A DNA stretch of 64,000 nt from the NCBI GenBank assembly GCA_029256085.1, contig JAQSYP010000002.1, positions 328,426-392,425 on the forward strand, read 5' to 3'. Every line of letters begins with the position of its first letter. Position 1 is the first letter of the stretch. The DNA is from Caryophanales bacterium (lineage in GTDB: Bacteria > Bacillota > Bacilli > CAJFEE01). Both the position numbers and the translations under genes were made by a program. Below, one piece after another: positions 49,318 to 58,900 of the stretch. The notes under the pieces are model-generated. The model did no database searches and was not told the origin of the DNA. It was given only the letters and a program-made list of their open reading frames with translations.

Positions 49318-50958
49318 CTATTCTTGTAAATACTTGTATTTTTCAGTGTAAGATTTATAATCAACATCTGAAAGTTTAAGCAATTCTTTAATTAAGACCA
49401 GTGCATCATCATAATATTCTCTAACTAATTCTCTTTCAAAGTAGAACCACCCAGTACGTCTTACAAAGAAATCTTCTGGTGTCATGACTTGTTCTTCGAG
49501 GACACCATATAAAAGTGGATAGAAAATTTTATCAGGAAGTTTCGAAGTATCTCTTAGATCTTTAAATCTCTCTTTATATCCAAAAATAACATCTACGTTT
49601 CCACCGTAAATTTTTATAAGTTTTTTTGACAGTTCTTCTTTCCAACCCATTTGAGTGGCCTTTTGCAACATTGTAGCTGTAAAATTCTCATAGCATGCTG
49701 TAAATCCTAAATCTCCGCCTGAAAGTGTCATAGCTCTTGTTAATGACTTATAAAACTCAGCTTTGCATTGAAGTTCCTTGTCTTCTAAAACCGTATCTAC
49801 TACCTTTTCAGCAACACTTCTATAATTTGTTAATTTCCCACCAGCGACTGTAATTAGATTTTTACACGAGATCCAAATCTCCGCAATTGCGCTATTATCT
49901 TGAATATCTTTTAAAGCCTTACCATAAAGTGTGCGAATTCCTGCCCAACTAGAGATTATGTCTTCCTTAGTTAGATTTAGACCTTGAAAAAATTTGTTCA
50001 TATCATTTAATAAATATTCTTTTTCTTCTTCAGTAACTTGAGGATTTTCAATGTCTCCCTCATATAAACTTTCTGTTGTTCCTACAAAAACACTTTTACG
50101 AAATGGAATAGCAAACATAAGCTTGCCTTCATCATTTTCAAAATAGGTTCCTTTTTCAAGCGGAAACCTCTTTTGTGAAAAAACAATATGCGACCCTTTT
50201 ACCCACTTAGATGATAAAGGTGACTCATTAATATGCGACTTGTCCAAGCTAAATATCCAAGGTCCAGTTGCGTTAATCACTTTTTTCGCTTTAACAACAT
50301 GAACTTCACCTGTTAATGAGTCTTTAAGGTAAGCCCCACAAACAATGCCGTCTTCCATTAGCAATTTCTCTACTTTAGTATAGTTTAATGCCCAAGCACC
50401 TTCTTTTACGGCCTGCTTGATAACTTCTATATTTATTCGAGAATCATTTGTCAGATATTCCGAAAACATACCAGATCCTAATAAATTTTCATTTTTGATA
50501 TAAGGAATTTTATTTAAGGTTTCAGTTGAAGATAAGATGACGCTTTTTTCTTCTTTACTTAAACCAGCAATCGTATCATAAACAGTTAATCCAAACCTTG
50601 TTAAAAGTGGACCGATTTTACTTTCTTTATAATAAGGCAAACAAATATTTATTGATTTGGTTACATGGGGGGCGTTCTCGGCAACAATTTTACGTTCTTT
50701 TGAGATTTCGGAAATGACTCTAAAGTTCATTTGCTTCAGGTATTTTAAACCTCCGTGTATTAATTTTGAGGTTCTTCCTGAAGTACCACTTGCATAGTCA
50801 TTCATTTCTACAACAACAACTTTTAAGTTTCGAGTTGCCGCATCTAATGCAATTCCTGCCCCTGTAATACCGCCTCCAATTACGAGAACATCAAACGTAT
50901 TATCATTTATATGTTTTAACCATTGCTTTCTTTGTTGATAACTAAATTGTCGTTGCAT
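49318..50958 (-). CDS. glpD: Aerobic glycerol-3-phosphate dehydrogenase (FAD)
   Basis: The FAD-binding motif VLVIGGGITGAGIALDAATR opens the protein, followed by LKVVVVEMNDYASGTSGRTS KLIHGGLKYL, a GlpD hallmark. ATGPWIFSLDKS, FVGTTESLYEGDIENPQVTE and TVAGGKLTNYRSVAEKVVD are also family-typical. It oxidises sn-glycerol-3-phosphate to dihydroxyacetone phosphate at the membrane and passes electrons to menaquinone. The ATG at 50958 (MQRQFSYQQ) with GGGGTGAAAAGG is the likely start, giving 547 residues. No glpF/glpK is adjacent. A loose GGGGAAA/TTTCCCC stem at about 49247-49295 may end the transcript. Confidence 0.95.
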   Translation of the reverse strand: MQRQFSYQQRKQWLKHINDNTFDVLVIGGGITGAGIALDAATRNLKVVVVEMNDYASGTSGRTSKLIHGGLKYLKQMNFRVISEISKERKIVAENAPHVTKSINICLPYYKESKIGPLLTRFGLTVYDTIAGLSKEEKSVILSSTETLNKIPYIKNENLLGSGMFSEYLTNDSRINIEVIKQAVKEGAWALNYTKVEKLLMEDGIVCGAYLKDSLTGEVHVVKAKKVINATGPWIFSLDKSHINESPLSSKWVKGSHIVFSQKRFPLEKGTYFENDEGKLMFAIPFRKSVFVGTTESLYEGDIENPQVTEEEKEYLLNDMNKFFQGLNLTKEDIISSWAGIRTLYGKALKDIQDNSAIAEIWISCKNLITVAGGKLTNYRSVAEKVVDTVLEDKELQCKAEFYKSLTRAMTLSGGDLGFTACYENFTATMLQKATQMGWKEELSKKLIKIYGGNVDVIFGYKERFKDLRDTSKLPDKIFYPLLYGVLEEQVMTPEDFFVRRTGWFYFERELVREYYDDALVLIKELLKLSDVDYKSYTEKYKYLQE

Positions 50959-51109
50959 CCTTTTCACCCCTTTTGTCGATACAATGTCAAGTAATAAGAT
51001 TGGTTTTCTATGATACTTATTATTAAATGTCATAATTTATTACTTTTACGTTTTGTTGTCTACATACTATAATTTTATATGAATAGTACCCAAGAAAGGT
51101 GGACTAACT

Positions 51110-51544
51110 TTGAACAAAAATCAAACTAAATTGGACATGCTATTATTTATTTCATGGGCAGCATCATTAATAGCTACACTTGGAAGTCTTTTCTTCTCAG
51201 AAATTATGAAGTATATACCATGTTCTCTTTGCTGGTATCAGCGCATATTTATGTATCCATTTGTCGTAATTTTAGCTATGGCAATGGTTAAAAAGGATTA
51301 TAAGGTTTACTCTTATAGCATAGCTTTATCTGGTATTGGATTAGTTATTGCACTTTATCACACACTATTACAGAAAGTTCCTTTTTTACAGGAAAATTCT
51401 TTAGACTGTGGTATCGTACCTTGTACTACAGACTACATTGATTGGCTTGGCTTCATCACAATACCTTTTATGGCACTAGTTGCCTTTACAATTATTTTTG
51501 TGTGTATGGTGTACATGCGCAAACTTATTAAGGAGGAAAAGTAA
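51110..51544 (+). CDS. bdbC: Thiol-disulfide oxidoreductase BdbC (DsbB family)
   Basis: Four helices and the quinone-reacting motif YIPCSLCWYQRIFMYPFVVI (Cys-x-x-Cys, then WYQR) identify the DsbB family. The second cysteine pair is in LDCGIVPCTTDYIDWLG. BdbC reoxidises its thioredoxin-like partner and hands electrons to quinone, allowing disulfides to form in exported proteins. The TTG start follows AAAGGTGGACTAACT. The partner gene starts four bases after the stop, a classic BdbC/BdbD-like pair. Confidence 0.93.
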   Translation: MNKNQTKLDMLLFISWAASLIATLGSLFFSEIMKYIPCSLCWYQRIFMYPFVVILAMAMVKKDYKVYSYSIALSGIGLVIALYHTLLQKVPFLQENSLDCGIVPCTTDYIDWLGFITIPFMALVAFTIIFVCMVYMRKLIKEEK

Positions 51545-51548
51545 TAAT

Positions 51549-52013
51549 ATGAAAAAGATTGTCATTTTCGCAGTAATTTTAGTTGCATTATTTGGAGCAA
51601 TTGCATTTGTAACAATGCAATCAAATAAAGATGCGTCTGAAGGTAATCCATATGGAAAAGAAACACTTCATCCTGAAACAATTAAAAGCTTAAAGGACCC
51701 TAATTATCAAAATGTAATTACTCCTGAGCAACTTGAAGAAAAAAATGCTGCAGGTGAGCCTGTAACTGTTTATGTTTTCTCACCATTATGTAAATATTGT
51801 AAGGAAGCAACTCCTGGTTTAATGTCAGCTTCAAAAGCAGTTGGAACGGAAATTAAAATGATGAACGTTCTTGAATACGAGGACATGTTTAATAAGCTAG
51901 GTATTGAAGGAACTCCGACATTACTACAATTTAAAGGCGGGAAAGAAGTAGCTCGTGTTAAAGGTAATGTAGGCGAAGAAGGATTCAAGCAGTTCCTAGA
52001 AGCAAATAAATAA
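51549..52013 (+). CDS. Membrane-anchored thioredoxin-like protein (BdbC partner)
   Basis: The ATG at 51549 follows TTAAGGAGGAAAAG and gives the anchor KKIVIFAVILVALFGAIAFV; the track start lies inside bdbC in another frame. The thioredoxin fold has the active site VYVFSPLCKYCKEATPGLMS (CKYC) and the cis-Pro region LGIEGTPTLLQFKGGKEVAR. It probably introduces or transfers disulfides outside the membrane and is reoxidised by BdbC. It could be called BdbD- or BdbA-like; I leave the symbol open. Confidence 0.9.
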   Translation: MKKIVIFAVILVALFGAIAFVTMQSNKDASEGNPYGKETLHPETIKSLKDPNYQNVITPEQLEEKNAAGEPVTVYVFSPLCKYCKEATPGLMSASKAVGTEIKMMNVLEYEDMFNKLGIEGTPTLLQFKGGKEVARVKGNVGEEGFKQFLEANK

Positions 52014-52020
52014 TTTACAA

Positions 52021-52050
52021 GTGACCTAGTTTTTTACTAGGTCATTTTTT
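52021..52050 (+). terminator. Terminator of the bdbC operon
   Basis: TGACCTAG and CTAGGTCA pair across seven bases, followed by TTTTTTATTTTTT. Clear Rho-independent terminator. Confidence 0.88.
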
Positions 52051-52095
52051 ATTTTTTATGATATTATAGTCTGTAAAAATAGAGGGGGATTTAGT

Positions 52096-52566
52096 ATGAT
52101 TGCTACGTTTGGAGGCGGCTGCTTCTGGGAAGTTGAAGAAGCTTTTAGACCACTTGAAGGTGTAATAGAAACAACTGTAGGATATATGGGTGGAAAAGTT
52201 GAAAACCCTAAGTATGAAGAGGTTTACACTGATGAAACCGGCCATGCTGAGGTAGTGCAAATTGATTTTGACCCTGAAAAAATTACATATGAACAGCTAT
52301 TGGAGAAATTCTTCGAAATGCATGATCCAACTCAACTGAATCGTCAAGGTGAGGACGTAGGCACTCGATACCGTACTGTTGTGTTTTTTCACGATGAAGA
52401 TCAAAAGGCTGCTGCTGAAAAAATGATTGCAGAACTTGAAGCTGCAAAAAGGTTTGATAAGCCGATTGTTACTAATGTGGTCCCTGCTGTTAAATTTTGG
52501 TCAGGTGAAGAATATCATCAAAAATATTTATTTAAGCGTGGCTTAAATTCTTGTTCTTTATTATAA
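52096..52566 (+). CDS. msrA: Peptide methionine sulfoxide reductase MsrA
   Basis: The protein opens MIATFGGGCFWEVEEAFRPL with the GCFW catalytic motif, followed by TVGYMGGKVENPKYEEVYTD, TGHAEVVQIDFDPEKITYEQ and DPTQLNRQGEDVGTRYRTVV, all MsrA signatures. It reduces methionine-S-sulfoxide in proteins using thioredoxin. A late Cys in GLNSCSLL could act in recycling. AGAGGGGGATTTAGT precedes the ATG. No msrB is attached; a MITE-like repeat follows. Confidence 0.95.
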   Translation: MIATFGGGCFWEVEEAFRPLEGVIETTVGYMGGKVENPKYEEVYTDETGHAEVVQIDFDPEKITYEQLLEKFFEMHDPTQLNRQGEDVGTRYRTVVFFHDEDQKAAAEKMIAELEAAKRFDKPIVTNVVPAVKFWSGEEYHQKYLFKRGLNSCSLL

Positions 52567-52583
52567 AAATTATAAGCTAATCC

Positions 52584-52704
52584 TGATGTTTAGAATCTGC
52601 TCGCTTTCCTCGGGCAGTCCGCAAGCCTCCTCGGCTCATTCCTCGCCTGTGGGGTCTTGCCAGGCCTGCTTTCCCGAAGGAGTCTCGCAGATTCCTTAAC
52701 ATCA
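52584..52704. repeat. MITE-like palindromic repeat element (about 121 bp)
   Basis: The element begins TGATGTTTAGAATCTGC and ends GCAGATTCCTTAACATCA, near-perfect inverted termini. The interior (CTCGGGCAGTCCGCAAGC, GGGGTCTTGCCAGGCCTG) is far more GC-rich than its surroundings. Bacillaceae genomes carry many intergenic palindromic repeats with this kind of interior, so it is probably one of them. It accounts for most of the 213-base space between msrA and the SDR gene and encodes nothing itself. Confidence 0.75.
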
Positions 52705-52779
52705 ACAGTTAATAAATTTTTTTTAGTCTCAACCAGACTTTTGCGACATCCTAACTCTTTCTATAGAACACAAAATTTT

Positions 52780-53649
52780 TTAGCTAGATACAGGCACTCC
52801 ACCGTTTACGTGAATAGTCTGACCTGTCACGTATGTACTATCTTCACTAGCCAAGTACACATAGGCTGGTGCGACCTCAGCAGGTTGTCCAGCACGGTTC
52901 ATTGGGACATTCCCTCCAAATTCACTTACTTTTTGTTCGTCGAAACTTGATGGTATCAAAGGCGTCCAGATTGGACCAGGAGCAACTGCATTTACCCTTA
53001 TACCTTGTCCTACTAGAGCCTTTGCCATAGAACGAGTAAACGTAACTGTAGCACCTTTAGATGCTGAATAGTCCAAAAGTGTATCATGTCCTTCATATGC
53101 AGTTATAGACGTTGTATTTATAATTGATGATCCTTCCTTCAGGTGTGGGAGTGCTGCCTTTGTCATATAGAAATATGAAAATACATTAGTTCGGAAAGTA
53201 TGTTCTAATTGCTCAGACGTTAAATCTGTTAAGCTTTGAACCGGGTATTGTTGTGCAATATTATTAACTAATATATCAAGCTTGCCGAATTGCTTAATCG
53301 CTTCGTTTACAACATTATTACAATTTCCTTCTAATGCTAAATCTCCTCTTACTAAATGGCATTTAGCACCGTACTTTTCTACTTCTTTTTTTGTTTCCTC
53401 TGCATCTTTTCCTTCGTCCAAAAAGGCGATAACTATATTTGCTCCTTCTTTTGCAAAATCAATTGCAACAGCTTTGCCAATGCCACTATCTCCACCAGTA
53501 ATAATTGCAACTTTATCCTTTAACTTACCACTACCTTTGTACTGCTCAGTTTCCGAAATTGGCTTTGGATCCATTTCTTTTTCAGAACCCGGTTGATGGT
53601 TTTGATGTTGAGGTGGAAAAGTTTGATTATTAGAATTTTGACTACTCAC
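52780..53649 (-). CDS. Short-chain dehydrogenase/reductase (YhdF/YhxC-type)
   Basis: The Rossmann motif KVAIITGGDSGIGKAVAIDF (TGxxxGIG), NNIAQQ and the catalytic pair in LDYSASKGATVTFTRSMAKA (YxxxK) with the preceding Ser (IINTTSITAYEGH) mark a classical SDR. The Gln/Pro-rich N-terminus (NNQTFPPQHQNHQPGSEKEM) is characteristic of the general-stress-type subgroup in Bacillus. The GTG at 53649 is preceded by AAGGATGTGTG. Likely NADP-dependent; the substrate is unknown. Confidence 0.93.
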   Translation of the reverse strand: MSSQNSNNQTFPPQHQNHQPGSEKEMDPKPISETEQYKGSGKLKDKVAIITGGDSGIGKAVAIDFAKEGANIVIAFLDEGKDAEETKKEVEKYGAKCHLVRGDLALEGNCNNVVNEAIKQFGKLDILVNNIAQQYPVQSLTDLTSEQLEHTFRTNVFSYFYMTKAALPHLKEGSSIINTTSITAYEGHDTLLDYSASKGATVTFTRSMAKALVGQGIRVNAVAPGPIWTPLIPSSFDEQKVSEFGGNVPMNRAGQPAEVAPAYVYLASEDSTYVTGQTIHVNGGVPVSS

Positions 53650-53834
53650 TTTACACACATCCTTATAATAATTATTAACATTTTATTTTTCACCTTAATA
53701 AATATTTAATGTATCCTACATATTTTCATCATATTATTTGCATAGTTTCTGCAAAATCTTAAATTATATTTATTACATAGTAATACTCTCTCTCTTTTAA
53801 AAAACATGTCCCTTTCCCTTTTCTTTAAAAACGA

Positions 53835-53863
53835 AATCCCGAGCTAATTAGCTCGGGGTTTTG
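53835..53863. terminator. Terminator-like hairpin
   Basis: CCCGAGCTAA and TTAGCTCGGG form a perfect ten-base stem followed by GTTTTGG on plus. It lies upstream of the SDR gene and downstream of the cytochrome gene, with no plus-strand gene ending here, so its transcript is unclear. Confidence 0.55.
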
Positions 53864-53876
53864 GTTTGTCTAGAGT

Positions 53877-53906
53877 AAAAAAAGCTATCTAATTTCTTAG
53901 ATAGCT
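53877..53906 (-). terminator. Terminator of the hexaheme cytochrome gene
   Basis: On the minus strand AGCTATCTAA-GAAA-TTAGATAGCT is followed by TTTTTTTAC, just after the stop at 53917. Confidence 0.85.
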
Positions 53907-53916
53907 TAGTTAATTT

Positions 53917-55767
53917 CTAATTTTCATTCCACTGAATTCCCCAACGGTTCCCGGATGTCCAAGTTCCTTGTAGTGACATACCATTTGGATTATTGTAACT
54001 ATCATTGTTAATGAATGTTCCATCTTCCATCGAAGAGTGGCAGCCCCAACATGAGCTCATGTTAACATATCGTTTAATTGCTGAGGTATCATTTGCGTCA
54101 ATTAAGGTTGCCTCTTCGCCTTCTTCTCCTGTTTCAAGAAGCTGCTTGTAATTTTCTTCAGATGCATTTCTCATTACTTTTTGTTCGGTTCCGTGTGCAT
54201 AGTGACAGCGAACACATGAAGTTCTATCGAAGTCAGTTTTATGACGATATCCTGCTTCATAAACCCCACCGTTTGAAGCCCCATCAGATAAATAGTCAGT
54301 ATGACATGAGATGCAGAAGTATGACATCGCAGCACCCATTCCAGCAGAAGATGTTAAGCCGTATCTAGTAACGGCTGTTCCGTCTAACCTATTATCAGCA
54401 TGGTCTTCTAATTCCTCACCTACTAGAGCACCATTATTAGTTACAAACAATTCTACACCAGATACATTATGTGTAGCGACTTTGATTTTATCTAATTTCA
54501 CTACGTAAGCACGGCCAACGTGGCCTGCAACAACGTTGTCTATCCATGCTCCATCTGCACTATATGCAAATGCTTTAACATAATTAACTGTCGTATTTCC
54601 ATCTTTACCGTTTGAAACATTTGTATTATCTATTGTTGCTGAAGCTTCTGTTGTAGTAAAGAAACCGACTGCATAAGATGCATCAATATTGTACTGAAGA
54701 TTCTCATCAACCCAAGGCGTCAGATCTGGGATATACTTGAGACTAATTTCATCCCACTTATACACCATTATTACATTACCATCGATTGCAGCTGGTGTTA
54801 CACCATAATCTGATGTTTTAAAATAATCAGCTGTAATAACTTGATTTTTAATGTCTTTTAGTTCTGCGTTACTTATATTTGTAAGATGTGTAGTTACATC
54901 TGTTCTAAATAATTTATATTTTTGGGCTTTTGTTGTTAATTTTAAATCTTCCGGGGCTGAAATATTTTCAACCGGAACTTGCTTTAATAATGTTTCTGTT
55001 GTAGCTTCTGGTGTATTAAGTAACCCTGCTTCACCAATCGAATTTCCAAGCATTTCATAGCTAGTTGTTGCCATTCCGTTTGGGTTCCAGTGAAGTAATC
55101 TATCTGAATAAGATCCATGAGGAGAATGACAGCTTGCACAGTTAAACGTCTTGTCCCAGTGCCCATCACCTGTACTGTTACCACCAGGTGCTGCACTTAC
55201 TTTTATTGATTCACTATAAACATCATGCATTGAAACTCCAACTGAAGCAGGAGTTGTTGTTGAAAACATCCCCGCAGTTGAACCGACTTGGAAGCCGTGT
55301 GAGTTTATCTCTACTGACAAAGTAGAATCTACCATTGGAGTAGTAACATCATAGTCATCGTCTGCTTTCATTGGACGATCAACAATAGTTACGGACGGAC
55401 CTGTTGAGAAAATCTTCCCAGATTTAACATCATAAAAACCTAAGCTTCCATCATGGCAAGCGATACAAGTTTTACCAACAGTATCTTGAATTAATAATTT
55501 GTTACCATTAGCTGTATGCGTCATGTGACAGCTTGCACAAGAGTTTGTATTAGTTTGGTAAGATCCGTGAGTTTTTTGAGCTATACCATTGACATCTTTA
55601 ACATTTTTAACCAAAGTTTTAGCTTGGCCCTCAATACCAGTTTCATTTGAGTTAGTTTCATTAACACGATGTGGATCATCTTCAGCCATAGTTAAAATAG
55701 GGCTAGTCAATAAAACTGCCACTAATGACCCAGTCAAGACCATTGTCTTTAATATTAAATTTTTCAT
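53917..55767 (-). CDS. Exported hexaheme c-type cytochrome
   Basis: A Sec signal peptide (LKTMVLTGSLVAVLLTSPIL) precedes a 580-residue exported part with six CxxCH heme sites: CASCHMTH, CIACHDGS, CASCHSPH, CISCHTDY, CVRCHYAH and CWGCHSSM. The third to fourth sites are separated by about 280 residues of beta-rich sequence without heme (LTTKAQKYKLFRTDVTTHLT). Paired CxxCH motifs are typical of cytochrome c3-like and doubled-CxxCH proteins. No C-terminal anchor is visible. It heads away from two larger paralogues and probably works with them in electron transfer at the cell surface. GGGAGAATAGGGT precedes the ATG. Confidence 0.88.
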   Translation of the reverse strand: MKNLILKTMVLTGSLVAVLLTSPILTMAEDDPHRVNETNSNETGIEGQAKTLVKNVKDVNGIAQKTHGSYQTNTNSCASCHMTHTANGNKLLIQDTVGKTCIACHDGSLGFYDVKSGKIFSTGPSVTIVDRPMKADDDYDVTTPMVDSTLSVEINSHGFQVGSTAGMFSTTTPASVGVSMHDVYSESIKVSAAPGGNSTGDGHWDKTFNCASCHSPHGSYSDRLLHWNPNGMATTSYEMLGNSIGEAGLLNTPEATTETLLKQVPVENISAPEDLKLTTKAQKYKLFRTDVTTHLTNISNAELKDIKNQVITADYFKTSDYGVTPAAIDGNVIMVYKWDEISLKYIPDLTPWVDENLQYNIDASYAVGFFTTTEASATIDNTNVSNGKDGNTTVNYVKAFAYSADGAWIDNVVAGHVGRAYVVKLDKIKVATHNVSGVELFVTNNGALVGEELEDHADNRLDGTAVTRYGLTSSAGMGAAMSYFCISCHTDYLSDGASNGGVYEAGYRHKTDFDRTSCVRCHYAHGTEQKVMRNASEENYKQLLETGEEGEEATLIDANDTSAIKRYVNMSSCWGCHSSMEDGTFINNDSYNNPNGMSLQGTWTSGNRWGIQWNEN

Positions 55768-55836
55768 ACCCTATTCTCCCATAACCTTTTTCTGTTTATC
55801 TCTATCTATTTATCTATTTTTATTTTTATCTATTAA

Positions 55837-55857
55837 GACAAATATACTATATTTGTC
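55837..55857. promoter_or_regulatory. Perfect 21-bp palindrome upstream of the hexaheme cytochrome gene
   Basis: GACAAATATA-C-TATATTTGTC has complementary ten-base arms around one central base. It lies 70 bases upstream of the cytochrome start, in the promoter region, next to TATCTATT runs. It does not match the Fnr, CcpA, PerR/Fur or Rex consensus that I know. A specific operator is likely. Confidence 0.6.
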
Positions 55858-55916
55858 CATTTAAGTATATATGCTAAATACTACTTTGATGTGTATTTTT
55901 TATTAAAGTCAACATA

Positions 55917-55946
55917 AAAGCACTTACAATTTTTGTAAGTGCTTTT
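55917..55946. terminator. Terminator of the first decaheme gene
   Basis: AAAAGCACTTACAA and TTGTAAGTGCTTTT pair around TTT and lie directly after the stop at 55951; minus-strand tail CTTTTATG. Confidence 0.85.
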
Positions 55947-55950
55947 TGTG

Positions 55951-58900
55951 TTACTTCCAAATAAAGCCGTCGCCCTTAATTAGATCCAAACCATTTAGAT
56001 TTCCATCTCTGAAATGAGTTTTTTGATTACTTGCATCTAAACCGTTTCTATAATCAATTGAATAGCCACCAGAAAAAACATACGGTGCAACACCAGCTGG
56101 TCTTGTATTTAGTAATTTTGATGATGTTTTCCAATCTGCTTTAAGCATCCATGGATTTGTCGCATTTCCTCCCCTGTAACCTGCTGTTGAAACATAATCC
56201 GGGTCATCTGCTTTATGTTCTTCCCCGTGACAGGTTAGATAGCACTTTCTATTTGACCTACTATATTGTCTAGATCCTCCTACTATATTAGTAGGGAAGC
56301 CAATTTTATGGTCAACAGAAACGCCATCTCTTTGTTCAGATTCAATCGCGCCATGTGGCCTGTGACATGTTTTACATGGGGTTGATCTTCCTTTAACTTT
56401 AAAATTATGAAGATTTCCAAAATCAGAGGTATTAGCGCCACTACTAAATAATTTGTTTGAGTCATGACAGTCAAAACATAACGCATAGTTTGCTTCACTA
56501 TAACTAATATTTCCAGTTGTCACTATATATTTCATTCTTAGACCGTTCGGATATTGTGATCCGTGTGGATTGTGGCACACTTGGCAATCAAACTGTGAAT
56601 GTCCACGCTTCTCATTAACATCTTTTCCATTGAATTCAAGAGTCGATGTAGCTGAATTATCTGTGTATTGGAATTCTAATGTAGTTTTATGACATGCGTA
56701 ACAAAACTCTTTACCATTATTAGATATTGCTACTTCTTCAGTAGTAATTGCATTTTTAATTTTTTCTCTTAATAGTGGTTTTATATTTGAACCATGTTTT
56801 TCATGACAAGATATACATTTTACTTGTGAGTCACCTGCTATGCCAGATCCTCCGAATACACTGTACATTTTGCTTGAGTTATGCCCTTTATTTAATGCTG
56901 GTACATTAGTTTCATGATTTCCTCTATAATCGGTTAAATAGTTTGATTGATTAGAGGTAGGAATACTACTGAGTGAAGGACCTTGTAAATAACCATATGA
57001 TCCTGTATTAGCATTTCCATGACAGTTCCAACAGAAACCATTTCCGCTCTCATCTTTTTCACTATTTCGATTGAAACTTTGCAACATTCCAGGTGAACTT
57101 GGAATTGGAGTACCCTTGTCTAAATCTTTACCTTTATCATGAGGCATGTGGCAATCGATGCAAGTGATTCTAAATTTTGAAGCCGATTCATCAGTATTAG
57201 AATATATCGGATGGTGACTAACTTTCTCTGAAGGGTATGCCCCCCCTAATTCGTCTTTAATGTTAAAAGTACTTCCTAAACCATCATGGCATTGTAGACA
57301 CAATTGATAAATTTCAATTTCGTTTAGTAGTTCAGGCTTTTTACCTTTGTGTGTAGAATGACAGTTTTTACACATCTCTGTCTCTTCTGCAAAATCTCCA
57401 TGTGGTTTTGAGAATTTAGTAGCACCTGTTGTAAATGTATATGACATCGCTTCAGAGACTGCAACATTCGATGTATTCTTTATTGTATTTGCAATGCTAA
57501 CAGTATAAGTTCTTTCAATATTTAAAAGAGAATCTGGTTTAAATAAAATCTCATTTGGATTCTTTAAAGATAACGTACCAGATACTAATTGATTAGTAGT
57601 ATTATCTTTAAGAGTAACTGCTCCAGAAATTGTTGATAACAATATTGCCTCATCAAACCTAACTAATATTTCTGTGCCTGTTCCTACCCCAACCGAATCA
57701 GGTGCAGGCTTAAAAAATTTATATTCTGGGGGTGAGTTATCTACATCTGTTTTCTGAGAGACTGTGTTACTATACCCTGATTTATTTCCTGAAGTATCAA
57801 CAGCTACCATCTTAAACTCATAGTTTGTATCAGGATTAAGTTCTTCAATTGTGCCTGTTGTAAAAACATCGCTAAACGGAACCTTTTTCACAAGAAGATT
57901 ATTTGCTAATACATCTATTTCATATCTATCTAAACCCGTATTATCTGTCGAGCCTGTCCAACTTAAAGAAACAGTATTTGTTGTGAAGTCAGTTACTGTC
58001 AAATTTGCAGGCGAAGTCGGGGGTATTGAATCAGGCTCAGGCGTATTTACAGTAATTATTTCTGTAGGTGCAGAATGATATTCACTATCGTTCACAGTAA
58101 CAATTCTAAAGAAATATTTACTATTTGGTGATATTACACCATTAACTCTGAAATTCGTGAAAGTAGTCTCACCGACTTGTTGATATAAACTACCATCTTG
58201 ACTCATGTAAACAATATATTTGCTAATATTTGTTCCACCTGCTGGTAGCCAATTTAGATCTACAGAGGTTGGCGTAATTGCGCCTACGTTCACTTCAGTT
58301 ACTTTCTCAGGTGTCGAAATTGGTGTTATACCTGGTACACTAATAGGTAATGAAGTGACGGTTGGGCTTGTTTGATTTCTATCATCAATTGCTGTTACCT
58401 TGTATGAATAGGTAGTACCTGGAACAATACTTGGATCGATAAAACTATTTGTCTCAGACGTACCGATCAGTTCAGTTAAAGTTCCATTAACTCTTTCAAT
58501 TTTAAATCCTGTTAAATATGTGCTATTATAGGCATCCCACTGTAATTCTACCTTTGTATTATTTGAAATTAGGTTTAATATTAATCCTGATGGTGCCTCT
58601 GTTAGTGTTGGTACATTTATAGGCTTGGTGATAGAAAGATTACTAATTTTTGTAACAATAGTTGATGAGTCACTATCATCATTCTGCATATCATTGCAAA
58701 CCCTAAGATAATACATACCTTTAGAATAGGCAGTACCATTTTTTAGTTCAAAATTTACATTTAAATTAGAAACAGTTTTAGTAGTATTAGTATAAACGTT
58801 TATCCAATTTGTCCCATCGGTTGTATAGGATGCTGTATTAGAGTGTATTATTTTTGAAGAATCTGCATTATTAAATGATTTATTTAATGTTAATGAAACC

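Noticed and set aside
54078-55864. Several plus-strand ORFs opposite the cytochrome genes
   Set aside because: They are frame shadows of strongly coding minus-strand genes; no ribosome sites and unlikely compositions.
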